In this document: piece after piece, positions 32,989 to 43,490 of the stretch | Numbering within the stretch: position 1 is the first letter of the stretch | Layout of the letters: every line of letters starts with the position of its first letter | Source of the DNA: Lathyrus oleraceus | Taxonomy: Eukaryota; Streptophyta; Magnoliopsida; Fabales; Fabaceae | Assembly (NCBI RefSeq): GCF_024323335.1 | Contig: NC_066581.1 | Coordinates: 29,694,699 to 29,758,698 of the forward strand | Length of the DNA: 64,000 nucleotides | Direction of reading: 5' to 3' | Translations under genes and position numbers: made by a program | The notes under the pieces: model-generated | Seen by the model: only the letters and a program-made list of their open reading frames with translations | Told to the model about the DNA's origin: nothing | Database searches by the model: none

Positions 32989-34334
32989 CTCCGGATCTCA
33001 GAATCTTGGACACTTCGAAAGGACCAGTCCATCTTGAACGTAGCTTTCCCAGGAAGAGTCGTAACCTAGAGTTGAAAAGGAGAACAAGATCGCCTACTTT
33101 GAAGTTTTTCTTTACTATTCTTTTGTCGTGATAGGCTTTTGTCCTCTCTTTATATATTTTTGCATTCTCGTAGGCCGATTGCCTAAGTTCTTCTAGTTTA
33201 TGAATGTCTAGGGTACGCTTTTCTCCAGCGGCTAGGTAGTCTAAATTCAAAGTTTTAATGGCCCAATTGGCCTTATGCTCTAATTCGAACGGTAAGTGGC
33301 AGGATTTTCCATAGACTAGTTGGTAAGGAGTAGTTCCTATAGGGGTTTTGAAAGCGGTTCTATAGGCCCATAATGCTTCTTGAAGCTTCTGAGACCAGTC
33401 TCTCCTAGAAATAGAAACAGTTTTCTCTAGGATTTGTTTTATCTCCCTATTGGACACTTCTACTTGGCCACTAGTCTGTGGGTGGTATGATGTTGCTACT
33501 CTATGCCTAACTCCATATTTTCTTAAAAATTTGTCAAATATTCTCGATATAAAGTGTGATCCTCCATCGCTTATGACTAAACGTGGTGTTCCAAATCTAG
33601 GGAATATATAGTTTTTAAATAGTTTGATTACTACCCTAGTGTCGTTTGTGGGTGCAGCTATAGCTTCAATCCACTTAGACACATAGTCTACAACTACTAA
33701 GATGTACCTATTTCCTAAGGATGGTGGGAAAGGTCCCATGAAATCTATACCCCATACGTCAAAGAGCTCTACTTCCTAAATGTTTCTTAGAGGCATTTCA
33801 TCACGCCTTGAAATATTTCCAGTGCGTTGGCATCTATCACATTTGACAATGCAAGCATAGACATCACGCCACATGGTAGGTCAGAATAGGCCAACTTGAA
33901 GAATCTTGGCGTATGTCTTAGAGGTGCTCGCATGTCCACCATAAGATGCAGAATGACAATGCTTGATAATATCATTTACCTCTTCTTCTGGAATGCAACG
34001 GCGAAAAATTCCATCTTTACCCCTTTTGAAAAGGAGTGGTTCGTCCCAATAGAAGTTTCTCACATCGTGGAAGAACTTCTTCTTGCGGTGGTAGTCAAGA
34101 TCAGAGGGTACTATATCAGCAGCTACATAATTAACGAAGTCTGCATACCAGGGTATGTTACTTATTGCTAAGGAATTTTGGGGATGCTCATGAGGGCTTA
34201 GGTTATCATCTTCAATGGTTTCTACTCTAGCTATCAGTCTATCATAGGTGAAATTATCATTTACGGGTACTAGTTCAGGTTTTAGATGTTCTAGCCTAGA
34301 AAGGTGATCGGCTACTACATTTTCAGTGCCTTTT
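32989..34334 (-). pseudogene. Athila integrase (main part), broken
   Basis: Reads from about 34326 down to 32994, where the Ogre interrupts it; the tail is at 11209-11351. The zinc-binding region (KHCHSASYGGHASTSKTYAK … CDRCQRTGN) spans about 33980-33815 with a stop at about 33881. The catalytic core has D in [14 protein letters not shown] (about 33750), D in VISDGGSHF (about 33570) and E in [12 protein letters not shown] (about 33460). Another in-frame stop lies near 33778. The frame enters from RT after a shift in an A8 run at 34327-34334 (coding strand). Integrase would insert the cDNA; this copy cannot be made whole. Confidence 0.85.
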
Positions 34335-35433
34335 TTTTATCTCTTATGTCTAAATCAAACTCTTGTAGTAATAGAATCCATCGGAGTAACCTGGGCTTGG
34401 CATCTTTTTTACTTAATAGGTAACGAATGGCAGCATGATCGGTGTAAACTATAATTTTTGCTCCTACTAGATAAGATCTAAATTTGTCTATAGCGAAAAC
34501 TACAGCGAGTAATTCTTTTTCAGTTGTTGCATAGTTAAGTTGGGCAGCATCTAGGGTTCTATTGGCATAATAAATGGCATGTAATTTTTTATCTTTCCTT
34601 TGTCCTAGAACGGATCCAACTGCATAATCACTAGCATCACACATTATCTCAAAAGGTTCTGACCAATCTGGTGGTTTCATAATAGGTGCTGAGATTAATG
34701 CTTGCTTTAAAAGATTAAATGCATCATTACATTTTTCATCAAAAATGAATTCAGCATCTTTCATTAAAAGTCTAGTTAAAGGTTTGGTTATTTTGGAGAA
34801 GTCCTTAATAAAACGCCGGTAGAATCCAGCGTGTCCAAGAAAGCTTCGGACTTCTCTGATGGTTTTTGGTTGTTTTAGGTTTTCTATAACTTCTATTTTA
34901 GCTCTATCTACCTCTATACCTTTTTCATAAACTATATGTCCTAAAACTATTCCTTCGGTCACCATGAAATGACACTTTTCCCAGTTTAGCACGAGGTTCA
35001 CCTCCACGCATCTCTCCAGGATTTTCTCAAGGTTAGCAAGACAATTGTGGAAATCAAATCCGCAAACCGAGAAATCATCCATAAACACTTCCATGATACC
35101 ATATAGGTAATCTGCAAAGATTGACATCATGCAGCGTTGGAAAGTAGTTGGGGCATTACAAAGGCCGAATGGCATTCGTCTGTAGGCAAAAGTTCTATAA
35201 GGGCATGTAAAGGTAGTTTTTTCTTGATCTTCGGGGTGGATAGGTATTTGGAAGAATCCAGAGTATCCATCTAGATAGCAGAAGTAAGAGTGTCTGGCTA
35301 GACGCTCCAACATTTGGTCGATAAATGGTAAAGGGAAATGATCCTTCCTGGTTGCTTTATTTAATTTTCTATAATCTATACACATCCGCCATCCTCCTTC
35401 TAAATGTTTTGCTACATGTTCGCCTTTATCGTT
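34335..35433 (-). pseudogene. Athila reverse transcriptase and RNase H
   Basis: RT motifs on the - strand: [46 protein letters not shown], and the catalytic FMDD in [12 protein letters not shown] near 35080. RNase H follows ([58 protein letters not shown]). It is open for 357 codons from 35385, with a stop just upstream at 35434-35436 (after GGITVV), and ends by frameshift in the A8 run at 34327-34334. Confidence 0.9.
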
Positions 35434-36624
35434 TTACACGACTGTGATGCCTCCCTTTTTAGGTACTACATGCACAAGGCTTACCCACTTACTATCCGAG
35501 ATCTGATAGATTATACCTGCCTCAAGTAACTTAAGAACTTCCTTTTTAACAACATCACTCATTATAGGGTTTATTCTTCTCTGATGTTCCCTTGAGGGTT
35601 TTGAATCTTCTTCGAGCGAAATCCGATGCATGCATACGGATGGTCTTATACCTTTCAGGTCACAGATATTATATCCTAAGGCTGAGGGATATCTTCGTAA
35701 AACGTCTAAAAGTTGGTTCGTGTGCTCTTGGCTCAAGGTAGCACTGACTATAATTGGACGGTTCATCTTTTCATCGAGGAACTCATATCTCAGGTTCTTA
35801 GGCAGTTCCTTAAGTTCTAAGGTTGGTTTCTTAGAACATGGCATAGGATCTGGGGTAAGGGATAAACATTCGTAAAGGTTATCATTGATGTAGGATTTCT
35901 TAGAGTCATCATCTTCCCTTATGAGAGTTGATGGTAACTTAATTGTTTTTATAATTTCTTCTTGTTCTAGTTCTCTAACACATTCATCAATGATATCTAA
36001 GGCATAACACGCGTCTCCCATCACAGGTGCCATAAGAAATTTTGAAAGTATAAATTCTATTTTCTCGTCACCTACCTCAAATGTCAACTTTCCTTTCTTA
36101 ACATCTATTATGGCTCCTGCAGTCGATAAGAATGGTCTACCTAGAAGGATTGGTATATCATTGTCCTCTTTGATGTCCATGACAATAAAATCAGTAGGGA
36201 TAAATAACCGACCTATCCTAACAGGGACATCTTCTAAAATGCCTATCGGATACTTAACAGATCTATCGGCTAACTGAAGTGACATCTTAGTGGGCTGTAA
36301 TTCTCCTAAGTTTAACCTCTCACAAACCGCTAAAGGCATTAAGCTCACACTAGCTCCTAGGTCTAGAAAAGCTTTTTCGATGACATGATTACCCAAAAGG
36401 CAAGGAATGGAGAAATTTCCAGGATCTTTATCTTTCTTTGCTAATTTGTCCTCGGAAATAGCATTACATTCCAAAGGCTTCGGATCGTCAAGTCTACGTT
36501 TGTTGGTAAGGATGTCTTTAAGAAACTTTGCATAAGAAGGTATTTGGGTGATGGCTTATGTGAAAGGGATTTCTACATGAAGTTTTTCTATAACTTTAAT
36601 AAATTTTTGATACTGTTTATTGAT
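35434..36624 (-). pseudogene. Athila protease and RT N-terminus
   Basis: Continues the gag frame. The aspartic protease shows FLDLGASVSLMPL, that is DLGA in place of DTG/DSG, as usual in Athila, followed by ILLGRPFLSTAGAIIDV. The start of RT follows (RRINPIMSDVVKKEVLKLLEAGIIYQIS; WVSLVHVVPKKGG). Stops in frame at about 36560 and at 36625-36627 separate it from gag, and TAA at 35434 separates it from the RT core. Confidence 0.85.
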
Positions 36625-38251
36625 CTAGATTTGTTTGAGTCTTTGCGGATATGGTATAGGTGGTTTATATGGCGGGGGTGGTACGTAAGTTTTATCTTTA
36701 GGTTCTTCTCCTTTTTCTCGACCTTCCTGGTTTTCAGGTTCCTCTGGTTCCTTTACTTCGTTAGTGGGTTCGGTACATTCCTTAGAAGTTTCGGGTTCAC
36801 TCAATCTAGGGTTTGGTGGCTCATCATAAGCGTTCCCACTTCGTAGGGTAATGGCATTGGCTTGTCCTCTTGGATTTTGTTGAGGTTGTCCAGGGAATTG
36901 TCCTCCAGGTGTAGTCTGAGGGGCTTGGTTTAAAGCTACCTGAGAGATCTGGGTTTCAAGCATCTTAGTATGAGTAACTATTTGGTCAACCTTGGTTCCT
37001 AACTGAGTAATCAATTCGTTAACATGAATGTTCTGGTTCATGAACTCCTTGTTTTGTTGGGTTTGAGCGGTGATAAAATTTTCCATAATTTTCTCAAGGC
37101 TCAGCTTTGGTGGTACATGTTGCATAGGTTGATTTGATCTAGGGGCTTGATAACTAGGTCTCGGAGGTGCATTATTTTGGATTGGGTTATTGTTTTTATA
37201 GGAGAAGTTCGGGTGATACCTCCATCCAGGGTTATAGGTATTCGAGTATGGGTTCGTTTGGGTGTAGTTCACTTGCTTAGAGTGGGTTTCGTTTAATAGA
37301 CTGCATTCTGCAGATTGGTGTCCTTTGGTTCCACATATCTCACAATCCGACGAAACTGCGGCTACAGTATTCGGGTTTATGCACATATGCTCGACCTTAA
37401 GGGCTAATGCGTCCATTTTAGCTTGCATCATGTCTATAGAGCTTAGTTCATGCACTCCTCCTTGGGCTTCCTTCTTCTCAACTGTCGCTCGTTCGACTCC
37501 CCATGATTGATGGTTTTGAGCCATATCTTCGATGAGGGCACTAGCTTCAGGGTAAGGTTTGTTCATCAGAGCACCGCCTGCGGCAGCGTCGATGGTCATC
37601 TTCGTGTTATAGTGAAGTCCATTATATAAGGTTTGAATGATTAACCAAATTTCTAAACCATGATGTGGGCATGCTCGTAACAACTCTTTATATCTCTCCC
37701 AAGCTTCGAACAATGATTCTCCTTGGTTTTGGGTAAATCTAGTTATATGGTTTCGAAGAACGGCGGTCTTACTCGGGGGGAAAATATCTAGCAAGAAAAA
37801 CTCTTCTAAGGTTATCCCAAGTCGTAATGGAATTGGGTGGAAGGGAATCTAACCATGATAGGGCTTTATCTCTGAGGGAAAAAGGGAATAATCTTAAACG
37901 TATTGCCTCAGGAGAAGCTCCATTGGTTTTAAAAGTGTTTGATAATTCAAGAAATATTTTTAAATGTTGGTTTGGGTTCTCAGTAGCGAGACCTGCGAAT
38001 TGTCTCTGTTGCACTAGTTGCAACAGGGATGGTTTAAGTTCAAAATTATTAGCTGGGATGGTTGGGTTTACTATACTAGAACTAGGTTCTTCATTTGATG
38101 GTTGAGCGAAATCTTTAAGAGGTCTTTGGTTTTGATCTTCGGCCATAGCTCTCTTAATTCTATGAAAGAATAAACGTGCACGAGCGTAACGTTCAGGTTC
38201 CGCCAGAGGATATACTAAGCTTAAACTTTCGGTGCTGCGAGTTCTTCGCAT
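36625..38251 (-). pseudogene. Athila gag, one frameshift
   Basis: N-terminal part 38251-37769 (MAEDQNQRPL…; SFLRDKALSWLDSLPPNSI-type gag core) shifts frame in a C6 run near 37775-37785 and continues as 37794-36625 (HITRFTQNQGESLFEAWERYKELLRACPHH, the classic gag motif). A CCHC knuckle CEICGTKGHQSAEC lies near 37340. A Pro/Glu-rich C-terminus follows (PPPPYKPPIPYPQRLKQ). Capsid protein of the Athila element; inactive here. Confidence 0.88.
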
Positions 38252-38318
38252 TGACCGGTGGGAAATAGCCTAAGTCTAAACTATATAACAATAGGAAAAT
38301 GAAATTTGACGAAATTGG

Positions 38319-38336
38319 TCCCCGGCAACGGCGCCA
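38319..38336 (-). promoter_or_regulatory. Athila primer-binding site, tRNA-Asp type
   Basis: On the - strand TGGCGCCGTTGCCGGGGA, six bases after the LTR end …ACGCATCA. This is the typical Athila PBS, complementary to plant tRNA-Asp. Confidence 0.92.
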
Positions 38337-38809
38337 AAAACTTGATGCGTGTTTTTCACAAGTATACGAACGCGTCAGAATAATATAAAAGATTGTCGAA
38401 TCCACAGAGACCAAGTGTCAATCTATCGTTATCTATTGTTATGGTGTTTATCAAAGGCAATCAAAATAGGTGTTTTTAGAGTGTGCAATGAAAAGTAAAG
38501 TATTGAATAAAGTTTAATTAATAAAGACAGGGTCGAATGTAATTCACACAATCAATTAATAATCCAAGTACTTGCTAATAGAACTACTTATGGGCAATGT
38601 TTCCTACTTTGAAAAGAACTAATTTAACGGGAACTGTCGCTTTCGCGTATTCAGAACCGAGTTGTACTCCCTAATCAAACCCTCTTATTGTCACTTATAA
38701 AAAGGCGCACATTGCGTTAGAGTAGTAAACCTATTTTTAAGAAATATAGTATCTTGACTAAGTTGAAAAGTATTATAACCTGGATTCACTACGCCAAAAA
38801 AGACCTATG

Positions 38810-39290
38810 AGAGCGCTTTTTTTGGCCTTTAAAAGCGCTTAAAAGCGCTGCCGTAGGTGGCGCTGCTATAGGTTTTAGCAGCGCTTTTTGTTTACTAAAA
38901 AGCGCTGCTAAAGGTTGTCAATAGAGAGCGCTTTTTAGTAAAAAGCGCTGCTAAAGGTGGTATATAGACAACCTTTAAGAGCGCTTTTTACTAAAAAGCG
39001 CTCTCTATTGACAACCTTTAGCAGCGCTTTTGAGTAAAAAGCGCTCTTAAAGGTTGTCTATATACCACCTATAGCAGCGCTTTTTACTAAAAAGCGCTCT
39101 CTATTGACAACCTATAGCAGCGCTTTTTAGTAAAAAGCGCTCTCTATTGACAACCTATAGCAGCGCTTTTTACTAAAAAGCGCTCTCTATTGACAACCTT
39201 TAGCAGCGCTTTTTAGTAAAAAGCGCTCTCTATTGACAACCTTTAGCAGCGCTTTTTACTAAAAAGCGCTGTCTTTTCCTCTAGTAAAAT
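38810..39290. repeat. Left subterminal repeats of the CACTA
   Basis: About ten copies of a unit of roughly 43 bp centred on AGCGCTTTTTACTAAAAAGC or its complement (…TTTTTAGTAAAAAGCGCT), separated by CTCTATTGACAACCTTTAGC-like spacers. Each unit is itself palindromic. Subterminal repeats are where CACTA transposases bind. Confidence 0.85.
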
Positions 39291-39299
39291 AACAAAACG

Positions 39300-39765
39300 C
39301 TGCCTTCAGTTTAAGCCTACCATTTCAACCTGTAATATTTTTTGGGAATAATCCCATAAACCTGTAAATCAAGTCTCTCTAATTCAAGCATTTGGAGTCA
39401 TAATTCAAGCATTTGTAATTTTTTAAACCAACACAAGCAAACCAACACAAGAATGAACACATTTGGAGTCATAATTCAAGCAAACCAACACAAGGATAGA
39501 TAGGCACTGAACACATTTGGAGTCATAATTCAAGCATTTGTAATTTTTTAAAGCAAACCAACACAAGAATGAACACATTAATCTATCCATGAAATTAAAG
39601 ATATCACTAAAATTATAAAGAACTATACACAAGTCAAAACTAATATGTTATACGGCCTATTTGGAGTCATAACTAATCTGTTAAAAATATAAAGAACTAT
39701 ACACTTGCCAACCAGAAACCATTCTTCATCAAAGTATTCATGTTATTTTGAAACCATTATATACT
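39300..39765. other. CACTA interior with short direct repeats
   Basis: AT-rich, non-coding. Phrases such as CATTTGGAGTCATAATTCAAG and CAAACCAACACAAG recur three or four times between 39390 and 39590, and TTTGGAGTCATAACTAATCTG is at 39660. Confidence 0.65.
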
Positions 39766-40890
39766 AATTAATCTTTTCTCAATAAAATATTGACACAATT
39801 CATCCTTGATTTGTTCCAACTGCAGTCTCGTGTAATGAGCACACTTGTATTCATCAAAGTACTACATAACAAAACATAATATGCATGATTTAGTTAAAAG
39901 TAATAAATAATATGAAATATTCGATAAATATTAAAACAAATCCTAAGTTATAAATCCATACCGTGATTGGAATCTCTATTTGATTCATATTAATGATTTC
40001 CCTCATAAACCTCATTACAAAGTATCCGCAATCGATACCGTTGCGCTGTAGAGGACACTACATAGAAAAAAAAATAAGAATGTATAGTTATCTTTTCTTA
40101 TCAAGTAGCATCACTATTATAAGCAAAATTGTGAAAATTAAAGTACCTGCACTTTTATCCACGTAATGTTGCTGGATTTAGTACGTGGTACTCGAGCTTG
40201 TCTTTGAGATCGGAACACTTTTATTGATCTAACAAAATAAAAACATATATTTAGAACAATCTCACATAAATATACACGAATATTTAGAACAGTCTCACTT
40301 ACGTATCAACTAATTGCTTCATATCCGGATAATTTGTCCATTCACCATCTATCGAATTCAGAAAATATACCACTTCTTTTAAAGGATCAATAGCAAGCAA
40401 CAACCAGTGACACCTATAAATTAAAACAAAAGTTTATATGGAAATTTTTTACGTAAAAGAAACAATTAAAGATTAGAATAAACTTAGAATTAAAATCTAA
40501 CCCTGAATTATACGGCCAAAGATACAAGTTGTTTGTACTGCTGGCCATGAATCTCTTGACTAAGTACTCTCTACATGAATCCGGTTCCCTACAAATTAAT
40601 GCTTTGTTGACCAGGGAGGAAGACACGAAACGGAATCTGTTTGACAATTGATCATTCCCGCGCATGAAATTGTCATACAAGAACCTTCAATAAAAACATA
40701 ATAAACATTAGACTATTTTTATTGAAATGTGTAAATAAATTGTTCAAGTAATTAAATAATATATAGATCGGATTACCGGATGTATGTGTGTATAACACCG
40801 ACGCCTAATTCTTGATGCCGAAAAATATGTTCCAGATCTTCTTTTCCGATTGTTTCAGTGCATGTAAGACTCATCAATGTCTAAGCAATT
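39766..40890 (-). pseudogene. Ulp1/C48-type cysteine protease region (in CACTA)
   Basis: Several short exons on the - strand spell a plant Ulp1-like (SUMO-protease fold) domain of the kind found in CACTA and Mutator elements: FLYDNFMRGNDQLSNRFRFV (about 40680), LYLWPYNSG (about 40525), CHWLLLAIDPLKEVVYFLNS (about 40410-40350), CPLQRNGIDCGYFVMRFMRE (about 40058-40000), and YFDEYKCAHYTRLQLEQIKD (about 39860). The catalytic His, Gln and Cys are present, but the expected Asp after VVYFL is Asn (codon AAT). Plausible GT-AG sites separate the pieces. Exon joins are inferred by eye; activity is doubtful. Confidence 0.75.
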
Positions 40891-40959
40891 CAAACCACAA
40901 ATAACTAGAATAATTAGTAGAATAATTGAATGCTAAATCATGCATGTGAATACGCGTAC

Positions 40960-42258
40960 CAGAAGTTTAACACACTGACAGGGACCCAAAATCTAAACCC
41001 TGAACAGAAAAATTTCACAGAAAGGTATTAGAAATATGCATATCAGTAACTCCAGAGTAACAATTAGGCAATGAGATTTGTTTATACCATAAAGTAAAGC
41101 TGGCAGAGCATCTCTTCTGTATTTTTCTGGAAGCTCTGAGAGCTTCTGTTGCCATAAATTGTTCCACGCAAAGACAACCGCAATGACACACGGACCCAAC
41201 ACAATCTGGTTTAGTAAAACCTGTCAAAAGAAAAGATAAAAAAAGAAGAGAAATTAGAAGCTGTGACTATCCTTAACTACTGCATGCTTCTATAATGCAT
41301 AATACAATACCTTTAGCATTAGGTTCTGGACATTTGGTTTAGGGAGACAATGATCAAGCAACTGGTACCAGGCGAAAGAACCAGGACCATAGAAAAGGAA
41401 TCCATAGGAAGTCATTCGCAGAGCACGTAGCAAATCGTGTTCCGAAAGAAGCCTCGACAATACATCCTACAGAAAATCCGTTTGGTTTATAACAAACTCC
41501 AAAGTATCACCATGAAATTTTAATGCAAAAATAAACAAATAGCAGCTCGCATTCACCCTCTCAACATGACCAAAACCAAAAACCATTCAGCACATATTAT
41601 GAAAAACAATATGTTTTTCTCTAATGGCTATAACCATTTGCCAAACGGTAGCACTTACATTAATCTTGACACGATGGATACACCTAAAAAACAACTCTTT
41701 CAAACTTCAAAGAAAACACACTTCAGCTGAACCTTACAGAACTATAATTTTACATCAAAAGAATCAATATATAACATCTATGAATCACGGACACTCTAGA
41801 CATAACACTCATACTAATACACTCTTACAGCGACACTGATAATAATTTTAAAAAATAACAAATGTAATAACAAACTTTTATTTTTAGGTGTTGGTGCTAG
41901 TAAAACACTAATTTCATACAAAATTAATCACCTATTACAAAAATACGTCAAAAAATTACCAAGGCAAAATTCTTTTTTATTTTTCTGATAATTTCTATTG
42001 AACAGTAACACTTACCTGAGAGGCATTTTCATCCGTCTCTTTGGCTTTGCTCCAACGGTTACTGATCTGAGCAATTGTGTCACCAGTAAGGGCGAGGGAG
42101 GCGGCTGTTATCGCCTGCTTCACCGGGAACTGATAACCACCTCCGACGATGGAATCAGGCGAAGTCGAATTAGAGCGAATACGACGCCGTCGAGATTCCG
42201 GTGACGGATTCCACTTCCAGAAGCCGCTAAATCCACTCCCAAATCCAAGCGCGTCCAT
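40960..42258 (-). pseudogene. Mpv17/PMP22-family gene fragment, four exons (in CACTA)
   Basis: Exon 1 42258-42016 (ATG…; VKQAITAASLALTGDTIAQI), exon 2 41466-41311 (YGFLFYGPGSFAWYQLLDH), exon 3 41220-41088 (NQIVLGPCVIAVVFAWNNLW) and exon 4 40999-40960 (GFRFWVPVSVLNFW). All junctions have GT…AG. The family comprises small inner-membrane proteins of mitochondria, peroxisomes or plastids; GPxxFxWYxxLD and the W-P-V-x-N-F motif are typical. The last exon with the family signature WxxxLS is not found, so the gene is truncated. Introns are retained, so capture was at the DNA level. No frameshift is seen in the four exons. Confidence 0.8.
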
Positions 42259-42454
42259 TCCCTCTCGAAAAACACGCGATTTTTTAGCTCTTAAGTCTTA
42301 TTCTTATTTCAAGACTCTAACATGTGGTGTGAGTCTGAAACAAAGAAAAAGTGAAAACGCAGCGTTTCATACTCAGTTTTCCCTTTCCCAAATTCAATAA
42401 AAATGGAAATTTTCAAAATATAAAATATAAAAAGCGAATCGTCGTTTGAAGCAT

Positions 42455-42860
42455 AGGACCTATAAGAGCGCTTTTACCTTAAAAGCGCTTTCATAAGTGT
42501 GAAACCCATGAGACCTATAAGAGCGCTTTTACCTTAAAAGCGCTTTCATAAGTGTGAAACTCATAGATGTGAGACTGAGACCTATAAGAGCGCTTTTACC
42601 TTAAAAGCGCTTTCATAAGTGTGAAACCCATGAGACCTATAAGAGCGCTTTTACCTTAAAAGCGCTTTCATAAGTGTGAAACTCATAGATGTGAGACTGA
42701 GACCTATAAGAGCGCTTTTACCTTAAAAGCGCTTTCATAAGTGGAGACCTATAAGAGCGCTTTTACCTTAAAAGCGCTTTCTTTACATAGGCGAATTTTT
42801 TTTCAAGCTATTACAGCGCTTTTTTTAAAAAGCGCTTTCTTTTTGGTGCTGCCAAAAGCA
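42455..42860. repeat. Right subterminal repeats of the CACTA
   Basis: Six copies of GACCTATAAGAGCGCTTTTA-CCTTAAAAGCGCTTTCATAAG, some separated by GTGTGAAACCCATGA or GTGTGAAACTCATAGATGTGAGACTGA. Each contains the palindrome AGCGCTTTTA…TAAAAGCGCT. The spacer text differs fully from the left-end array. Confidence 0.88.
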
Positions 42861-43255
42861 CTTTTTGGCGTAGTGATTTCTTAACCAAAAGAGGTTCTTA
42901 CGAACCAGACTCTAAACTTATAAACGCGTCCGAAAATAGTTTTAAAATCTCTTTTCTTCTTAAGTTAAAATCTCCTAATGAACTAAACAAAGCGCTTTCG
43001 TTGTTTTTGAAATAGTTAAAAACAATTAAGTTTAGATAGACGTTGGACGGCTTTCGATCTTACCCAACGGAATTGAAGTGCGGGAAAACTTAGGTTGAAA
43101 GTTAAAATAGCCCTTAAGTGCTTCTACGAGCAATTGTATGGATTATCGGTGCAATTACGATCCATACATTCTAACCTTATAAATTTAGTTAGACATGGTA
43201 AAGTAAAAGTGCATTAATTTAAATAAAAGTAGTGTGAGTGCGGAAAGTAAATAAA

Positions 43256-43490
43256 AGTAAAGCGAGTGCGAGAAAATAAATAATTTAAGGCGAGTGCGAG
43301 AAAATAAATAAAGTAAAGCGAGTGCGAGGAAATAAATAAAGTAAAGCGAGTGCGAGGAAATAAATAAAGTAAAGTGAGTGCGAGGAAATAAATAAAGTAA
43401 AGCGAGTGCGGGAAAATAAATAAAGTAAAGCGAGTGCGAGGAAAATAAATAAAGTAAAGCGAGTGCGGGAAAATAAATAAGATAAAGACA
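43256..43490. repeat. 28-bp minisatellite in the Athila LTR
   Basis: Eight to nine copies of AAGTAAAGCGAGTGCGAGGA-AATAAATA with few changes. Its - strand reads as repeated FTLFIF/SHSLYFIY in overlapping frames, which is why long open frames appear; no real protein is implied. Confidence 0.88.

Larger units (their letters stand above)
38787..42875. mobile_element. CACTA (En/Spm-type) transposon, 4089 bp, with captured gene pieces
   Basis: Ends are CACTACGCCAAAAA at 38787 and TTTTTGGCGTAGTG at 42875, a perfect 14-bp terminal inverted repeat. ATT is duplicated at 38784-38786 and 42876-42878, the 3-bp target duplication typical of CACTA. Both ends have subterminal arrays of AGCGCTTTT palindromes. 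No En/Spm-type transposase is visible inside, so it is non-autonomous. It carries, on the - strand, exons of an Mpv17/PMP22 gene and then a Ulp1-type protease region. Confidence 0.92.

Noticed and set aside
32989..38251. Endogenous plant virus (pararetrovirus)
   Set aside because: Domain order with integrase, LTRs and tRNA-Asp PBS shows an Athila retrotransposon; no movement protein or viral coat motif seen.
41995..42258. A functional host Mpv17 gene
   Set aside because: It lies inside the CACTA borders and lacks its final exon.
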